A DNA stretch of 64,000 nucleotides from Betaproteobacteria bacterium UBA1934 (GTDB lineage: Bacteria; Pseudomonadota; Gammaproteobacteria; Burkholderiales; Rhodocyclaceae). The stretch is from NCBI GenBank assembly GCA_002337055.1, contig DDFG01000005.1:509037-573036 (forward strand). The letters run 5' to 3'. This document shows, piece by piece, positions 35,136 to 44,288 of this stretch (positions are counted from its first letter, which is position 1; each line of letters starts with the position of its first letter). Position numbers and translations under genes: made by a program. The notes beneath the pieces were generated by a model that worked only from the letters and a program-made list of their open reading frames with translations, did no database searches and was not told where the DNA came from.

Positions 35136-36872
35136 CACCGGCGCGGCAGCGCCGTTGAGTTTTTCGAGCGCCTCACGCAGTTTGGCCGGCTCGTCGATGC
35201 GCAACATGCGGCGCACCTGGGGACCGAGCTCGGAGATGTTGGAGCGTACGACCTGGCTCTTGACCTGGAGAATCTGCGAGGGATGCATCGAGAAGATGCG
35301 CAGCCCCATGCCGAGCAGAAGCCGCGTCAGTTCGGCGTCTCCGGCCACTTCGCCACAGAGCGAAACCGGCACGTTGACCTTTTCCGCCGAGGCGATGGTG
35401 TGCGCGATCAGCATCAGCACTGCGGGGTGGAGCGGGTCGTAAAGGGCGGAAACCTGTTCGTCCATGCGGTCGATCGCCAGGGTGTACTGGATCAGGTCGT
35501 TGGTACCGATGGAGAGAAAGTCGAGCCGGCGCAGGAAGAGGCCAATCGCCAGCGCCGCCGCCGGTATCTCGATCATGCCGCCGATCTTAACATGCTCGTT
35601 GAAGGCGATGCGTTCCGCGCGCAGACTGGCTTTCGCCTGCTCCACAGCGGCCAGGGTCTGGTCGATTTCGTGGGCGTGCGAGAGCATCGGGATGAGAATC
35701 TTCAGATCGCCGTATTTGGAGGCGCGCAGCATAGCCCGCAATTGCGTCTGGAACATGTGCGGCTCGGCCAGCGAGAGGCGGATGGCGCGGCGACCCAGCG
35801 CAGGATTGGTTTTGGTGCGATGGGTGTCGATGTCCTTGTCGGCGCCGAGATCAAAGGTACGAACCGTCACCGGCATGCCTTCCATGCCCCGAAGCACGCG
35901 CCGGTAGGCCTCGAACTGCTCGTCCTCGCTCGGCATGTCGCCCCGCCCGAGAAAGAGGAATTCGGTTCGGAAGAGGCCGATACCCTCGGCCCCCGCCTCA
36001 AGCGCATCCTCAACGTCTTCGGGCAGTTCGATGTTGGCTTGCAGCGCGATCTCGACGCTGTCCAGCGTCTCCGATTTCGCGGTCTTCAGGCGCTTCAGCT
36101 TGCTGCGCTCGAGTTCCAGCTCTTCCTTGCGCAGCCGGTATTCTTCGAGCACGCAGGGATCGGGGTTGATGATGACCACACCGCGCGTGCCATCGACGAT
36201 GAGCAACTCGTCGTCGCGGATCAAGGTGCGCGCGTTGGCGAGGCCGACAATAGCCGGAATGGCCATGCTGCGCGCGAGAATGGCGGTATGCGAAGTGCCG
36301 CCGCCCACATCGGTAATGAAGGACGCGAAATGCTGATCCTTGAAACCGATGGTGTCGGCGGGCGAGAGATCGTGCGCAACGACGATCAGCGGCGATTCCT
36401 TGACGCCGCGCACCCCACGCAGAGCCTTGCCGTGTTTGCCGGTCAGCTCCTTGATGACACGCTCGAAGACTTGCAGCACGTCGTACTTGCGTTCGCGCAG
36501 GTACGGGTCGTCAAACTGCTCGAACTGCCCGACGAGGTGCTCCATCTGCTGGACCAGCGCCCACTCGGCATTGCAGCGTCGTTCGCGGATCAACTGTTTG
36601 GGAACGCTGACGAGCTCGGGATCGTCAAGGAACATGACGTGCAGATCGATGAAGGCGGATAACTCGGCCGGCGCCGCGCCGGTGTTCTTCTTCATCGATT
36701 GCAATTCGCAGCGCACCGCCTTGACGGCCGTCTCGAAGCGTTCGATTTCCTTGTCGACCATGCGCGCGGCGATGGTCAGGTGAGCGACCTCGAGCGTCGC
36801 GTGCGACATCAGCTTGGCCCGCCCGATGGCGATGCCGCTGGAAACGCCGATGCCGTGCAGGGTAAAGCTCAT
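35133..36872 (-). CDS. ptsI: PTS enzyme I (PEP-protein phosphotransferase)
   Basis: 579 residues. The phospho-acceptor is His195 in GGGTSHTAILARSMAIPA; the C-terminal PEP-binding barrel has FRTEFLFLGR, SIGTNDLIQYTLAIDR and the active Cys in VSLCGEVAGD. It takes phosphate from PEP and passes it to HPr, encoded just upstream. The ATG at 36872 (MSFTLHGIGVSSGIAIG) with GAGG before it is the proper start; the frame is open 19 codons earlier. No sugar permease gene is nearby, so the relay probably regulates rather than transports. Confidence 0.95.
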   Translation of the reverse strand: MSFTLHGIGVSSGIAIGRAKLMSHATLEVAHLTIAARMVDKEIERFETAVKAVRCELQSMKKNTGAAPAELSAFIDLHVMFLDDPELVSVPKQLIRERRCNAEWALVQQMEHLVGQFEQFDDPYLRERKYDVLQVFERVIKELTGKHGKALRGVRGVKESPLIVVAHDLSPADTIGFKDQHFASFITDVGGGTSHTAILARSMAIPAIVGLANARTLIRDDELLIVDGTRGVVIINPDPCVLEEYRLRKEELELERSKLKRLKTAKSETLDSVEIALQANIELPEDVEDALEAGAEGIGLFRTEFLFLGRGDMPSEDEQFEAYRRVLRGMEGMPVTVRTFDLGADKDIDTHRTKTNPALGRRAIRLSLAEPHMFQTQLRAMLRASKYGDLKILIPMLSHAHEIDQTLAAVEQAKASLRAERIAFNEHVKIGGMIEIPAAALAIGLFLRRLDFLSIGTNDLIQYTLAIDRMDEQVSALYDPLHPAVLMLIAHTIASAEKVNVPVSLCGEVAGDAELTRLLLGMGLRIFSMHPSQILQVKSQVVRSNISELGPQVRRMLRIDEPAKLREALEKLNGAAAPV

Positions 36873-36912
36873 GGCTAACCTCAGTTTCCGATGGCGCGCC
36901 CGCGGGTACGCC

Positions 36913-37182
36913 TCATTCGCCTTCTCCAAAGCGGTCGGCGATCAAGGCCAGAAGCGCATCCATGGCTTCCTGTTCATCGCTGCCATCGGTCTCCACCACT
37001 ACCTTGGAACCCTTACCCGCCGCCAGCATCATCACGCCCATGATGCTTTTGGCGTTGATCCGGCGACCACCCTTGGCCAGATGCACGTCGCAACGATAGC
37101 GCCCCGCCGTCTGGGTGAATTTCGCCGAAGCCCGCGCGTGCAGACCCAGCTTGTTGATGATTTCGACTTCGTTCTTCAGCAT
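36913..37182 (-). CDS. ptsH: HPr phosphocarrier protein
   Basis: 89 residues, full HPr length. His15 in LGLHARASAKF takes phosphate from enzyme I; Ser46 in AKSIMGVMML is the regulatory site phosphorylated by HPr kinase in betaproteobacteria. The ATG overlaps the EIIA stop by one base, so translation is coupled. Confidence 0.95.
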   Translation of the reverse strand: MLKNEVEIINKLGLHARASAKFTQTAGRYRCDVHLAKGGRRINAKSIMGVMMLAAGKGSKVVVETDGSDEQEAMDALLALIADRFGEGE

Positions 37183-37574
37183 CACACGTCCTTCAACATG
37201 TTGAGCGCGCCGTCGCGCGCGCCGCTGACCGCTTTGGCCAGCATGGTCTCCATTCCCTTTTCGCGGTAGGTCAGCGCCCGCATCAGCATGGGCAGACTGA
37301 CGCCGGTCACGCCTTCGACCCGGCCTGGTTCCAGCAGTTTCATCGCCAGATTGGCCGGCGAGGCGCCGAAAATATCGGTCATGATCAACACGCCTTCGCC
37401 ACCGTCCACCAGGCACACCATTTCGCGCGCCAGAGGCAGCAGGTCGAGCGGATCGTCCTGCGCCGAGACGCCCAATTGGTTGAGCAAAGCGGGTCGTTTG
37501 TTGAGCACATGGCAGGCGTTTTGCACGAGTGCCTCGCCAAAACTGCCGTGAGTGATGAGAAGAATGCCGATCAT
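37182..37574 (-). CDS. PTS EIIA component, mannose family
   Basis: 130 residues. Phospho-acceptor His9 in ILLITHGSFGEAL, and the conserved LIMTDIFGASPANLA. It is first in the EIIA-HPr-EI operon. A lone EIIA-Man with no EIIB, EIIC or EIID is typical of the regulatory PTS of betaproteobacteria, where EIIA phosphorylation state controls other proteins. Confidence 0.9.
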   Translation of the reverse strand: MIGILLITHGSFGEALVQNACHVLNKRPALLNQLGVSAQDDPLDLLPLAREMVCLVDGGEGVLIMTDIFGASPANLAMKLLEPGRVEGVTGVSLPMLMRALTYREKGMETMLAKAVSGARDGALNMLKDV

Positions 37575-37650
37575 GCCAGGATTCTAACCCGAAGCTTTGC
37601 CGGCCGGGATGCCCACACGCCGGACCGGTAACAGTTCTGTCGCGCCACGC

Positions 37651-38541
37651 TCACCGCCGCGAGGCCGCTACGATACCGGCGATGACCAACCCAGCGCCCG
37701 CCATCTGTTCCAGCGAAATTGCCTCGTCCAGCCACCACCAGCCGAAGAATATGGTGAGCAGAGGCCCCAGCATGCTGGCCAAAGCGGTACGGCCAGCACC
37801 AATGCGGCGAATGGCCTCGCCCAGTGCGAAAACCGGCAAGACCGTTGACACGACCGCCATGGCGAAACTCCAACCGTATACGGGCCAGGGTTGCACCAGG
37901 CTGGCCAGCGGTCTGGCGAACAAGAAGTGCAGAAAAACGCCCGCCGTTGAAACAAGCATGGCGAGCGCGGTAAATCGCTGGGCACCCAGCCGTGCGATCA
38001 GGCGTTCGCTGCCAGAGAGATACAGCGCGTAGCAAACGCTGGAGGCGAACACGAAGCTGCCGCCGATCAGCACGGCATCGGCGTCGCCAAGTTTGAGGTC
38101 ATGCGCAAAGGCCAGGCCGATGCCACCATAGCAGAGCAGCATGGCCAATGCCTCCTGACGGCGAAAGGGCTTGCCGTGCCAGAAAACACCGATCAGGATG
38201 GTCAGGGTCGGATAAGTGAACAGGATGAGCCGCTCCAGGCCAGCTGAGATGTATTGCAGCCCGACAAAATCGAGAATGCTGGCGCCGTAGTAACCGAGCA
38301 ACCCCATTCCCGTCAGGCGCAGCCACCCCGACGCCGTGAGACCAATCGGCTTGGCGCGCGCGGCCAGCGCGATACCCAGAAAAGCCGGCAGCGCCAGCGC
38401 CATGCGCAGCGTCAGCAGGGTGATTGCGTCGACGCCGTAGGGGTAGGCCAGCTTGATGAAGATGGCCTTGAGCGAATAGCCCACCGCCGAAAACGCCGCC
38501 AGCGCAAATCCCAGACGAAGTTCGCGGGCGGCACCGGGCAT
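37651..38541 (-). CDS. EamA/DMT family transporter
   Basis: 296 residues with ten membrane helices in two EamA repeats (first around LGFALAAFSAVGYSLKAIF, second around VYGWSFAMAVVSTVLPVF ... LGPLLTIFFGWWWLDEAI). A drug/metabolite exporter; substrate unknown. Its ATG overlaps the stop of the upstream HerA-like ATPase gene by one base. Confidence 0.87.
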   Translation of the reverse strand: MPGAARELRLGFALAAFSAVGYSLKAIFIKLAYPYGVDAITLLTLRMALALPAFLGIALAARAKPIGLTASGWLRLTGMGLLGYYGASILDFVGLQYISAGLERLILFTYPTLTILIGVFWHGKPFRRQEALAMLLCYGGIGLAFAHDLKLGDADAVLIGGSFVFASSVCYALYLSGSERLIARLGAQRFTALAMLVSTAGVFLHFLFARPLASLVQPWPVYGWSFAMAVVSTVLPVFALGEAIRRIGAGRTALASMLGPLLTIFFGWWWLDEAISLEQMAGAGLVIAGIVAASRR

Positions 38542-40049
38542 TAACGTCGCCTTCCGCCGCCGAGGATGGAGCCAAGCACGCCGCGAATGACCTGCCGGCC
38601 GAGTTCGGAGCCGATGGCGCGGGCCGCGCTCTTGGCCAGCGACTCGACCATGCCCTGCCGGCGCGAAGTGCCGCCCAGCATGCTGCCCAGACTGCCCAGC
38701 AGGCCTCCTGAATCGGCTTCCTCCGAGGGGGTCTGCGCGGTGGCTTCGGTCGCGGACGCTTCGGGACTCGCTGCCGCCCGACCCTTGAGTTTTTCGTACG
38801 CCGATTCGCGGTCGACCGCCTGTTCGTAGTGACCGAAAATCACCGATCCCTGAATCGCCGCTTGCCGCTCTTCGGCACTGAGCGGGCCGATGCGCGAAGC
38901 CGGCGGCAGGATGAAGGCGCGTTCGACGGCGCTGGGCCGCCCCTGTGCGTCAAGAAAGGAGACCAGCGCCTCGCCGACCGCCAGTTCGGTGATCGCCGCT
39001 TCGGCGGAAAACTTGGGATTGGGCCGCAGGGTTTCGGCCGCCGTTTTGACCGCTTTCTGGTCGCGCGGCGTGAAGGCGCGCAGCGCATGCTGGACGCGGT
39101 TGCCCAATTGGCCGAGCACGGTCTCCGGAATATCGAGCGGATTCTGAGTGACAAAATAGACGCCGACCCCCTTGGAGCGGATCAGACGCACCACTTGTTC
39201 GACCTTTTCGAGCAGCGCCGGCGGCGCTTCGTTGAAGAGCAGATGCGCCTCGTCGAAAAAGAAAACAAGCTTGGGTTTATCGAGATCGCCGGCTTCGGGC
39301 AGACGCTCGAACAGTTCAGACAGCAGCCAGAGCAGAAAGGTGGCGTACAGCCGGGGCGAATTGAGCAGCTTGTCGGCCGCCAGGATGTTGACCCAGCCGC
39401 GCCCGTCGCCGTCGGTCTGCATCAGGTCGGCGATATCGAGCATCGGTTCGCCGAAGAAGACATCGCCGCCCTGTTCCTCCAGGGTCAGTAGATTGCGCTG
39501 GATGGCACCGATCGAGGCCGCCGACACATTGCCGTATTCGGTGGTGAAATCCTTGGCGTTGTCGCCGACATGCTGAACCATCGCCCGCAAGTCCTTGAGG
39601 TCGAGCAGCAGCAAACCATTGTCGTCGGCGATGCGAAACACCAGTTGCAGGACCCCCGCTTGGGTATCGTTCAGGTTGAGCAACCGGGAAAGCAGGATGG
39701 GTCCCATGTCGGAAATCGTGGCGCGCACCGGATGCCCGGCTTCGCCGAATACATCCCAGAAAACCGCCGGAAACGCGGCGGATTGCCAATCCTCGACACC
39801 CAGTCTGGTGAGCCGCTCAGCCAGCTTGGGTGATTCGGCACCGGCCGCGCCCAAGCCAGAAAGATCGCCCTTGACGTCAGCCATGAAGACCGGTACGCCG
39901 ATGCGCGAGAACCGCTCGGCCAGCACTTGCAGGGTAATGGTCTTGCCGGTGCCGGTAGCCCCGGTAATCAGGCCGTGGCGGTTGGCGAAGGCGGGGAGCA
40001 GGGCGAGTTCCTGATCGCCCGATTTGGCGAGGGTCAGCGGATCGGCCAT
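38541..40049 (-). CDS. HerA-like ATPase (DUF853 family)
   Basis: 502 residues. P-loop GATGTGKTITLQ, Walker B LVFFFDEAHLLF, and an arginine-finger-like region VRLIRSKGVGVYFVTQNPLDIPE. The family (YjgR in E. coli) belongs to the HerA/FtsK group of hexameric ATPases; the role is unknown. The C-terminal tail is Ala/Glu-rich then basic (GSILGGGRRR). The ATG at 40049 has AGGAG before it; the frame is open 23 codons further up. Confidence 0.87.
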   Translation of the reverse strand: MADPLTLAKSGDQELALLPAFANRHGLITGATGTGKTITLQVLAERFSRIGVPVFMADVKGDLSGLGAAGAESPKLAERLTRLGVEDWQSAAFPAVFWDVFGEAGHPVRATISDMGPILLSRLLNLNDTQAGVLQLVFRIADDNGLLLLDLKDLRAMVQHVGDNAKDFTTEYGNVSAASIGAIQRNLLTLEEQGGDVFFGEPMLDIADLMQTDGDGRGWVNILAADKLLNSPRLYATFLLWLLSELFERLPEAGDLDKPKLVFFFDEAHLLFNEAPPALLEKVEQVVRLIRSKGVGVYFVTQNPLDIPETVLGQLGNRVQHALRAFTPRDQKAVKTAAETLRPNPKFSAEAAITELAVGEALVSFLDAQGRPSAVERAFILPPASRIGPLSAEERQAAIQGSVIFGHYEQAVDRESAYEKLKGRAAASPEASATEATAQTPSEEADSGGLLGSLGSMLGGTSRRQGMVESLAKSAARAIGSELGRQVIRGVLGSILGGGRRR

Positions 40050-40216
40050 GAATGACTCCTGAGTATGCAACAGACAGGCTGAAGAGCTTATCACAAGCCA
40101 GGCGAGGCCTTGCTTCACCCCTTTGATTTCGTCATCATGATGCGGCGCGGCAAATTTGTTCTGTATGCCGCTTCTGCTTCACCCTTTTTGTACCCACCAC
40201 GGGAGGACAGCAAGCT

Positions 40217-40984
40217 ATGGACAACAACCCCTACAATGCGCCGGTTGTGCGTGCCGCCGACCCTCATGCGGGCAATGGCGACTTCGTGCCCGAGGGCATT
40301 ACCGTCGACGCAGGACGCGGCATGGCCTGGATCGGTCACGGCTGGGAAATCTTCAAGGTGGCGCCCGGACCATGGATCGGTCTGGCCGTGGTGTATTTCG
40401 TGCTGGTCATTGTGGTCAATTTCGTGCCCTTCTTGGGGCCGCTGGCGCTCAACCTGCTGATGCCGGTGCTGATCGGCGGCATCATGCTGGGCTGCAAGTC
40501 ACTTGACGATGGCGGCGAGTTATCGGTCAGCCATCTGTTCGCCGGCTTCTCGAACAATTTCGGCAATCTGGTGCTGGTCGGGTTGATCTATCTGGGTGGC
40601 TTTGTCGCCATCATGCTTATCGCTTTCCTGCTCGGCACCGTGGTCGGCGTCGGCGCGGCCTTCACGGGCGCGGGCAAGATGTCCTTCGTGCCGGCTCTTC
40701 TTGTCGGTCTTGTCGCGCTGCTGGCGCTCATCCCGCTAGCCATGGCCCTGTGGTTTGCTCCGGCGCTGGTGATCTTCCACGGTGTGGCCCCGTTTGAGGC
40801 GATGAAGACCAGTTTCTTCACCTGCCTGAAGAACTTCGTGCCTTTCCTGCTGTATGGAATTGTCGTTTTCGTGCTCGCCATTCTGGCATCCATCCCGATT
40901 TTCCTTGGGTGGCTGGTATTGATGCCAGTCCTTCTCGCCTCGATGTACGCCGGCTACCGCGATATGTTCCTACATCGCGGCTGA
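40217..40984 (+). CDS. BPSS1780 family membrane protein
   Basis: 255 residues. A 45-residue soluble start (NNPYNAPVV...) is followed by about six membrane helices with repeats of the form WEIFKVAPGPWIGLAVVYFV and FFTCLKNFVPFLLYG. It belongs to a betaproteobacterial family of unknown function that I know as BPSS1780. The ATG follows GGGAGG. It stands alone, with a terminator shared with the convergent ompW gene. Confidence 0.82.
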   Translation: MDNNPYNAPVVRAADPHAGNGDFVPEGITVDAGRGMAWIGHGWEIFKVAPGPWIGLAVVYFVLVIVVNFVPFLGPLALNLLMPVLIGGIMLGCKSLDDGGELSVSHLFAGFSNNFGNLVLVGLIYLGGFVAIMLIAFLLGTVVGVGAAFTGAGKMSFVPALLVGLVALLALIPLAMALWFAPALVIFHGVAPFEAMKTSFFTCLKNFVPFLLYGIVVFVLAILASIPIFLGWLVLMPVLLASMYAGYRDMFLHRG

Positions 40985-41010
40985 CCACGCAGTGCAGCTA
41001 ACGGGAAACA

Positions 41011-41039
41011 AAAAGGCGCCGGAAGCGGCGCCTTTTTTT
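41011..41039. terminator. Bidirectional terminator between convergent genes
   Basis: Stem AAAAGGCGCC / GGCGCCTTTT around a 6-nt loop, with A-rich and T-rich flanks, so it can end transcripts from the BPSS1780 gene and from ompW. Confidence 0.9.
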
Positions 41040-41054
41040 CGGGCATTGCTCGTA

Positions 41055-41672
41055 TCAAAAGCGATAGCCCAAACCGATGCCGAAGGTCGTCGGGTTCAGG
41101 TTGACCTTGCCTACCTTGGCGCCGCCCACCTTCACGTCGGTATCCATCTGGATATACTTGACGTCAAGATTGAAGGACCACTGCTTGTCGAGCGCGATAT
41201 CCACGCCTGCCTGAGCAGCCAGACCGAAACTGGAACGGTCAACCGAGGCTGCACCGCCAAGAATGTTGCTGCGCTTGGTGAAGATCGTGTAGTTCACACC
41301 CGCACCGACGTACGGCTTGATCGCACCGAGGTCAGTGAAGTGATATTGCAGCATCAGCGACGGCGGCAGGGCCTTGATCGTGCCCTTGGTGGCGCCGCCC
41401 ACCTTGATGTCGATATTTTGCGGGTAGGTCAACACCAGTTCGGTGGCAATGTTCTTGGTCAGAAAGTAGTTGAGATCAACTTCCGGAATCCAGCGCGACT
41501 CCGCCTCGATCTTCGTGGTGCCGCCCAGGGGCAGACCGCTGGCCTGACCGTTGTGGAAGTCGAGATACAGGGCGTGTGCGCGCACCATGAACGGACCGTC
41601 GGCAGCCAAGGCAACACCGGCGGAACACAGGCCGAGGGCCACCAGTACGGCGGCAGTCATTTTTTTCTTCAT
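41055..41672 (-). CDS. ompW: OmpW family outer membrane protein
   Basis: 205 residues. A signal peptide (cleaved after ALA in SAGVALAADGPF) is followed by an eight-stranded beta-barrel pattern: ALPPSLMLQYHF, IKPYVGAGVNYTIF, WSFNLDVKYIQMDTDV, and the C-terminal NPTTFGIGLGYRF with terminal Phe needed for assembly. OmpW forms a narrow hydrophobic channel in the outer membrane. The ATG at 41672 with an AGGAC-type site is the correct start; the frame is open much further upstream. Confidence 0.93.
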   Translation of the reverse strand: MKKKMTAAVLVALGLCSAGVALAADGPFMVRAHALYLDFHNGQASGLPLGGTTKIEAESRWIPEVDLNYFLTKNIATELVLTYPQNIDIKVGGATKGTIKALPPSLMLQYHFTDLGAIKPYVGAGVNYTIFTKRSNILGGAASVDRSSFGLAAQAGVDIALDKQWSFNLDVKYIQMDTDVKVGGAKVGKVNLNPTTFGIGLGYRF

Positions 41673-41852
41673 GTGTAAGTCCTCTTTTGGGTTGGGGTCT
41701 TTATCATACTTTGCTGAATTCCTATGGTCTACCCGGAGGCTGACCCGACGCCATGTTGGCGATTCGCCTATTGCAAACACACAACAGCGCAGCCTGCGGC
41801 ATAGCATGGTCGAGTGAGGTAAAATTGGGCTTTTGCCATTCAGGAACTCATC

Positions 41853-42578
41853 ATGGCCGGACACTCCAAATGGGCCAATATCCAGCACCGTAAAGGGCGT
41901 CAGGACGAAAAGCGGGGCGCTGCCTTCTCGAAGATCGCCAAGGAAATCACCGTGGCCGCCAAGCTGGGCGGCGGCGACCCCGGTTTCAATCCGCGCCTGC
42001 GCGTGGCGGTCGACAAGGGCAAGGCCATCAACATGCCCAAGGACAAGATCGACACCGCCATCAAAAAAGGGACCGGCGAGCTCGAAGGCGTCGATTATGT
42101 CGAGGCGCGCTACGAGGGCTACGGCATCGGCGGCGCGGCGGTCATGGTCGATTGCCTGACTGATAACAAGACGCGCACGGTCGCCGAAGTTCGACACGCG
42201 TTTTCCAAGTATGGCGGCAACATGGGGACCGACGGTTGCGTCGCCTTCCAGTTCAAACACTGCGGGCAGTTACTGTTCGCACCGGGCACCGATGAAGCCA
42301 AGCTGATGGATGCCGCGATCGAGGCCGGCGCCGAAGACGTGATCACCAATGAGGACGGTTCGATCGAAGTGCTTACCGCGCCCACCGACTTCATCGTTGT
42401 CAAGGATGCGCTGGAAGCGGGCGATTTCGCGCCCGAGTTCGCCGAGGTGACCATGAAGCCCGAAGGCGAAACCGCGCTGGCCGGCGACGATGCGGCCAGG
42501 ATGCAGAAACTGCTCGACGTGCTGGAAAGTCTCGACGACGTGCAGGCGATTTACACCACGGCAACGATGGACGAATAG
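41853..42578 (+). CDS. YebC/PmpR family protein
   Basis: 241 residues. It begins MAGHSKWANIQHRKGRQD, which defines the family, and has MPKDKIDTAIKKGTGE and the central YEGYGIGGAAVMV. Members act as transcription regulators or, by recent work, aid ribosomes at proline-rich stretches. Placement just upstream of ruvC (here with a KAS III-like gene between) is common in proteobacteria. Confidence 0.94.
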   Translation: MAGHSKWANIQHRKGRQDEKRGAAFSKIAKEITVAAKLGGGDPGFNPRLRVAVDKGKAINMPKDKIDTAIKKGTGELEGVDYVEARYEGYGIGGAAVMVDCLTDNKTRTVAEVRHAFSKYGGNMGTDGCVAFQFKHCGQLLFAPGTDEAKLMDAAIEAGAEDVITNEDGSIEVLTAPTDFIVVKDALEAGDFAPEFAEVTMKPEGETALAGDDAARMQKLLDVLESLDDVQAIYTTATMDE

Positions 42579-42614
42579 GTCCACATTTCATTCAAACCAG
42601 GGAAGGGAAACATC

Positions 42615-43625
42615 ATGGCCAAGGCAAAGATCATCGGAACCGGCAGTTACGCACCGGGCACCCCCATCGGCAACGAAGAGATGTTCAAAATGCTGAATAT
42701 CGAATTCGATATCGCCAAACTGGAACAGAAGATCGGCATCAAGCAGCGCCACATGGCGAAACTGCGCGGCATTGAGGAATACACCACCGATTTCGCCACC
42801 AAGGCGGCTGAGGCGGCGATTGCCAATGCCGGTATCGACCCGATGGCGGTCAATCTCTTCATCGTCGGCACCGACACGCCGCAGCACCTCTCGCCCGGTT
42901 CCGCAGTGATGGTGCAGGGCCGCATCCAGGGCAAGGAGATGCTGACCGGCTGCTTTGACCTGAACGCCTCGTGCGCCGGTTTCAATACCGCGCTCGACGC
43001 CGCCTGCAAGATGATGGCCAGCGATCCGGGCCTGCAATACGCAGTAGTGGTCGGCGTCTATAACATGCCGGCCTTCATCAAGCCCGGCGATGCCTTCGGC
43101 CACGCCATCTTCTCCGACGGCGCCGGCGCTGTCGTGTTGCAGCGCACCGAGGACGACGATATCTCCGGTTACGTCGGCGGCCAGTTGATGTCCGACGGCA
43201 CCCAGTGGGATTACATCGGCATCTACGCCGGCGGCGCCAAATACCCGATCACGCATGAGCGCCTCGATTCCGGCGAGTATGGCCTGCAAAACCTGAAACC
43301 GCTGCCCGGTGACCGCAACGTCAAGCTGTGGCCCAGTCTGGTCGAGCAACTCACCAAGAAGTGCAATGTGGCGATCGGCGACATCGACCACATCATCTTC
43401 ACACAGATCAACAAGACGGTGATCGAGACGGTGATGGGCATCCTCGGCCTGCCGCTGGAAAAGACGACCATGATCATGGATCGCTATGGCTACACCGGCT
43501 CCGGCTGCATCCCGATGGCCTTGCACGAAGCCGCCACGACGGGCAAGCTGAAACGCGGCGACAAGGTTGCGCTGATTGCCTCCGGCGCTGGCTTCTTCGT
43601 CGCCAGCAGTCTGCTGACCTGGTAA
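42615..43625 (+). CDS. KAS III-like enzyme lacking catalytic His and Asn
   Basis: 336 residues with the FabH/thiolase fold and the nucleophile Cys120 in DLNASCAGFNTALDAA. FabH has His in a PHQAN motif and Asn in a GNT motif; here these read FTQIN (Thr263 in place of His) and GYTGSG (Tyr293 in place of Asn). The usual decarboxylating condensation is therefore unlikely. Such divergent KAS III proteins include acyl-transfer, non-decarboxylating and HMG-CoA-synthase-like enzymes. It sits between yebC and ruvC, 36 nt after yebC, with a GGGAAGGGAA ribosome site. Reaction unknown. Confidence 0.85.
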   Translation: MAKAKIIGTGSYAPGTPIGNEEMFKMLNIEFDIAKLEQKIGIKQRHMAKLRGIEEYTTDFATKAAEAAIANAGIDPMAVNLFIVGTDTPQHLSPGSAVMVQGRIQGKEMLTGCFDLNASCAGFNTALDAACKMMASDPGLQYAVVVGVYNMPAFIKPGDAFGHAIFSDGAGAVVLQRTEDDDISGYVGGQLMSDGTQWDYIGIYAGGAKYPITHERLDSGEYGLQNLKPLPGDRNVKLWPSLVEQLTKKCNVAIGDIDHIIFTQINKTVIETVMGILGLPLEKTTMIMDRYGYTGSGCIPMALHEAATTGKLKRGDKVALIASGAGFFVASSLLTW

Positions 43626-43678
43626 GTCCGGACGGCCGGGGTTCGCTCCGGCCGCCGTTTGCATCCGTCTCCGCGCCC

Positions 43679-44212
43679 GTGACCGACCCCTCCCGCATTC
43701 TCGGCATCGACCCGGGTTTGCGGGTCACCGGCTACGGATTGATCGAGAAGACGGGCAATCGCCTCCGCTACATCGCCAGCGGTTGTATCAAGTCGCGCGA
43801 GACAGACAGCCTTCCGCAACGCCTGGCGACGCTGTTCGCCGGCATCGGCGAAATCGTCGCCGCACATGGGCCGACGCAGGCCGCCATCGAAAAAGTCTTC
43901 GTCAACGTCAACCCGCAATCCACGCTGCTGCTCGGGCAGGCGCGCGGCGCCGCCATTGCGGCCCTGGTTCATGCCGGCCTGCCAGTGGCCGAATACACCG
44001 CCCTGCAAGTCAAGCAGGCTGTGGTCGGGCATGGCAAAGCCGCCAAGGAGCAGGTACAGGCCATGGTCGTCCGGTTGCTCGACCTGCCCGGCACGCCTTC
44101 GGCCGACGCCGCCGACGCGCTAGCCTGCGCGATCTGCCACGCCCACGGTGGGCAAGGCCTGGGCGCGCTGGCCACTGCCGGCTTTCGCGTGCGCGGCGGC
44201 CGCCTGGTCTGA
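43679..44212 (+). CDS. ruvC: Holliday junction resolvase RuvC
   Basis: 177 residues from a GTG; the open frame upstream overlaps the preceding gene. Acidic active site: Asp in ILGIDPGLRVTGYG, Glu in AAIEKVFV, and the pair in SADAADALACAICH. RuvC cuts Holliday junctions bound by RuvAB, encoded just downstream. Confidence 0.95.
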   Translation: MTDPSRILGIDPGLRVTGYGLIEKTGNRLRYIASGCIKSRETDSLPQRLATLFAGIGEIVAAHGPTQAAIEKVFVNVNPQSTLLLGQARGAAIAALVHAGLPVAEYTALQVKQAVVGHGKAAKEQVQAMVVRLLDLPGTPSADAADALACAICHAHGGQGLGALATAGFRVRGGRLV

Positions 44213-44288
44213 GGCAGAACGGTCGAACGGCCAGGTCGGGTTCACGCTACCATACGCCTTTGTCCTGCTCACTCCTTGCTGAACGCCC

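Noticed and set aside
35014..35442. Forward ORF crossing the tmRNA and ptsI end
   Set aside because: Spans a structural RNA and antisense coding sequence.
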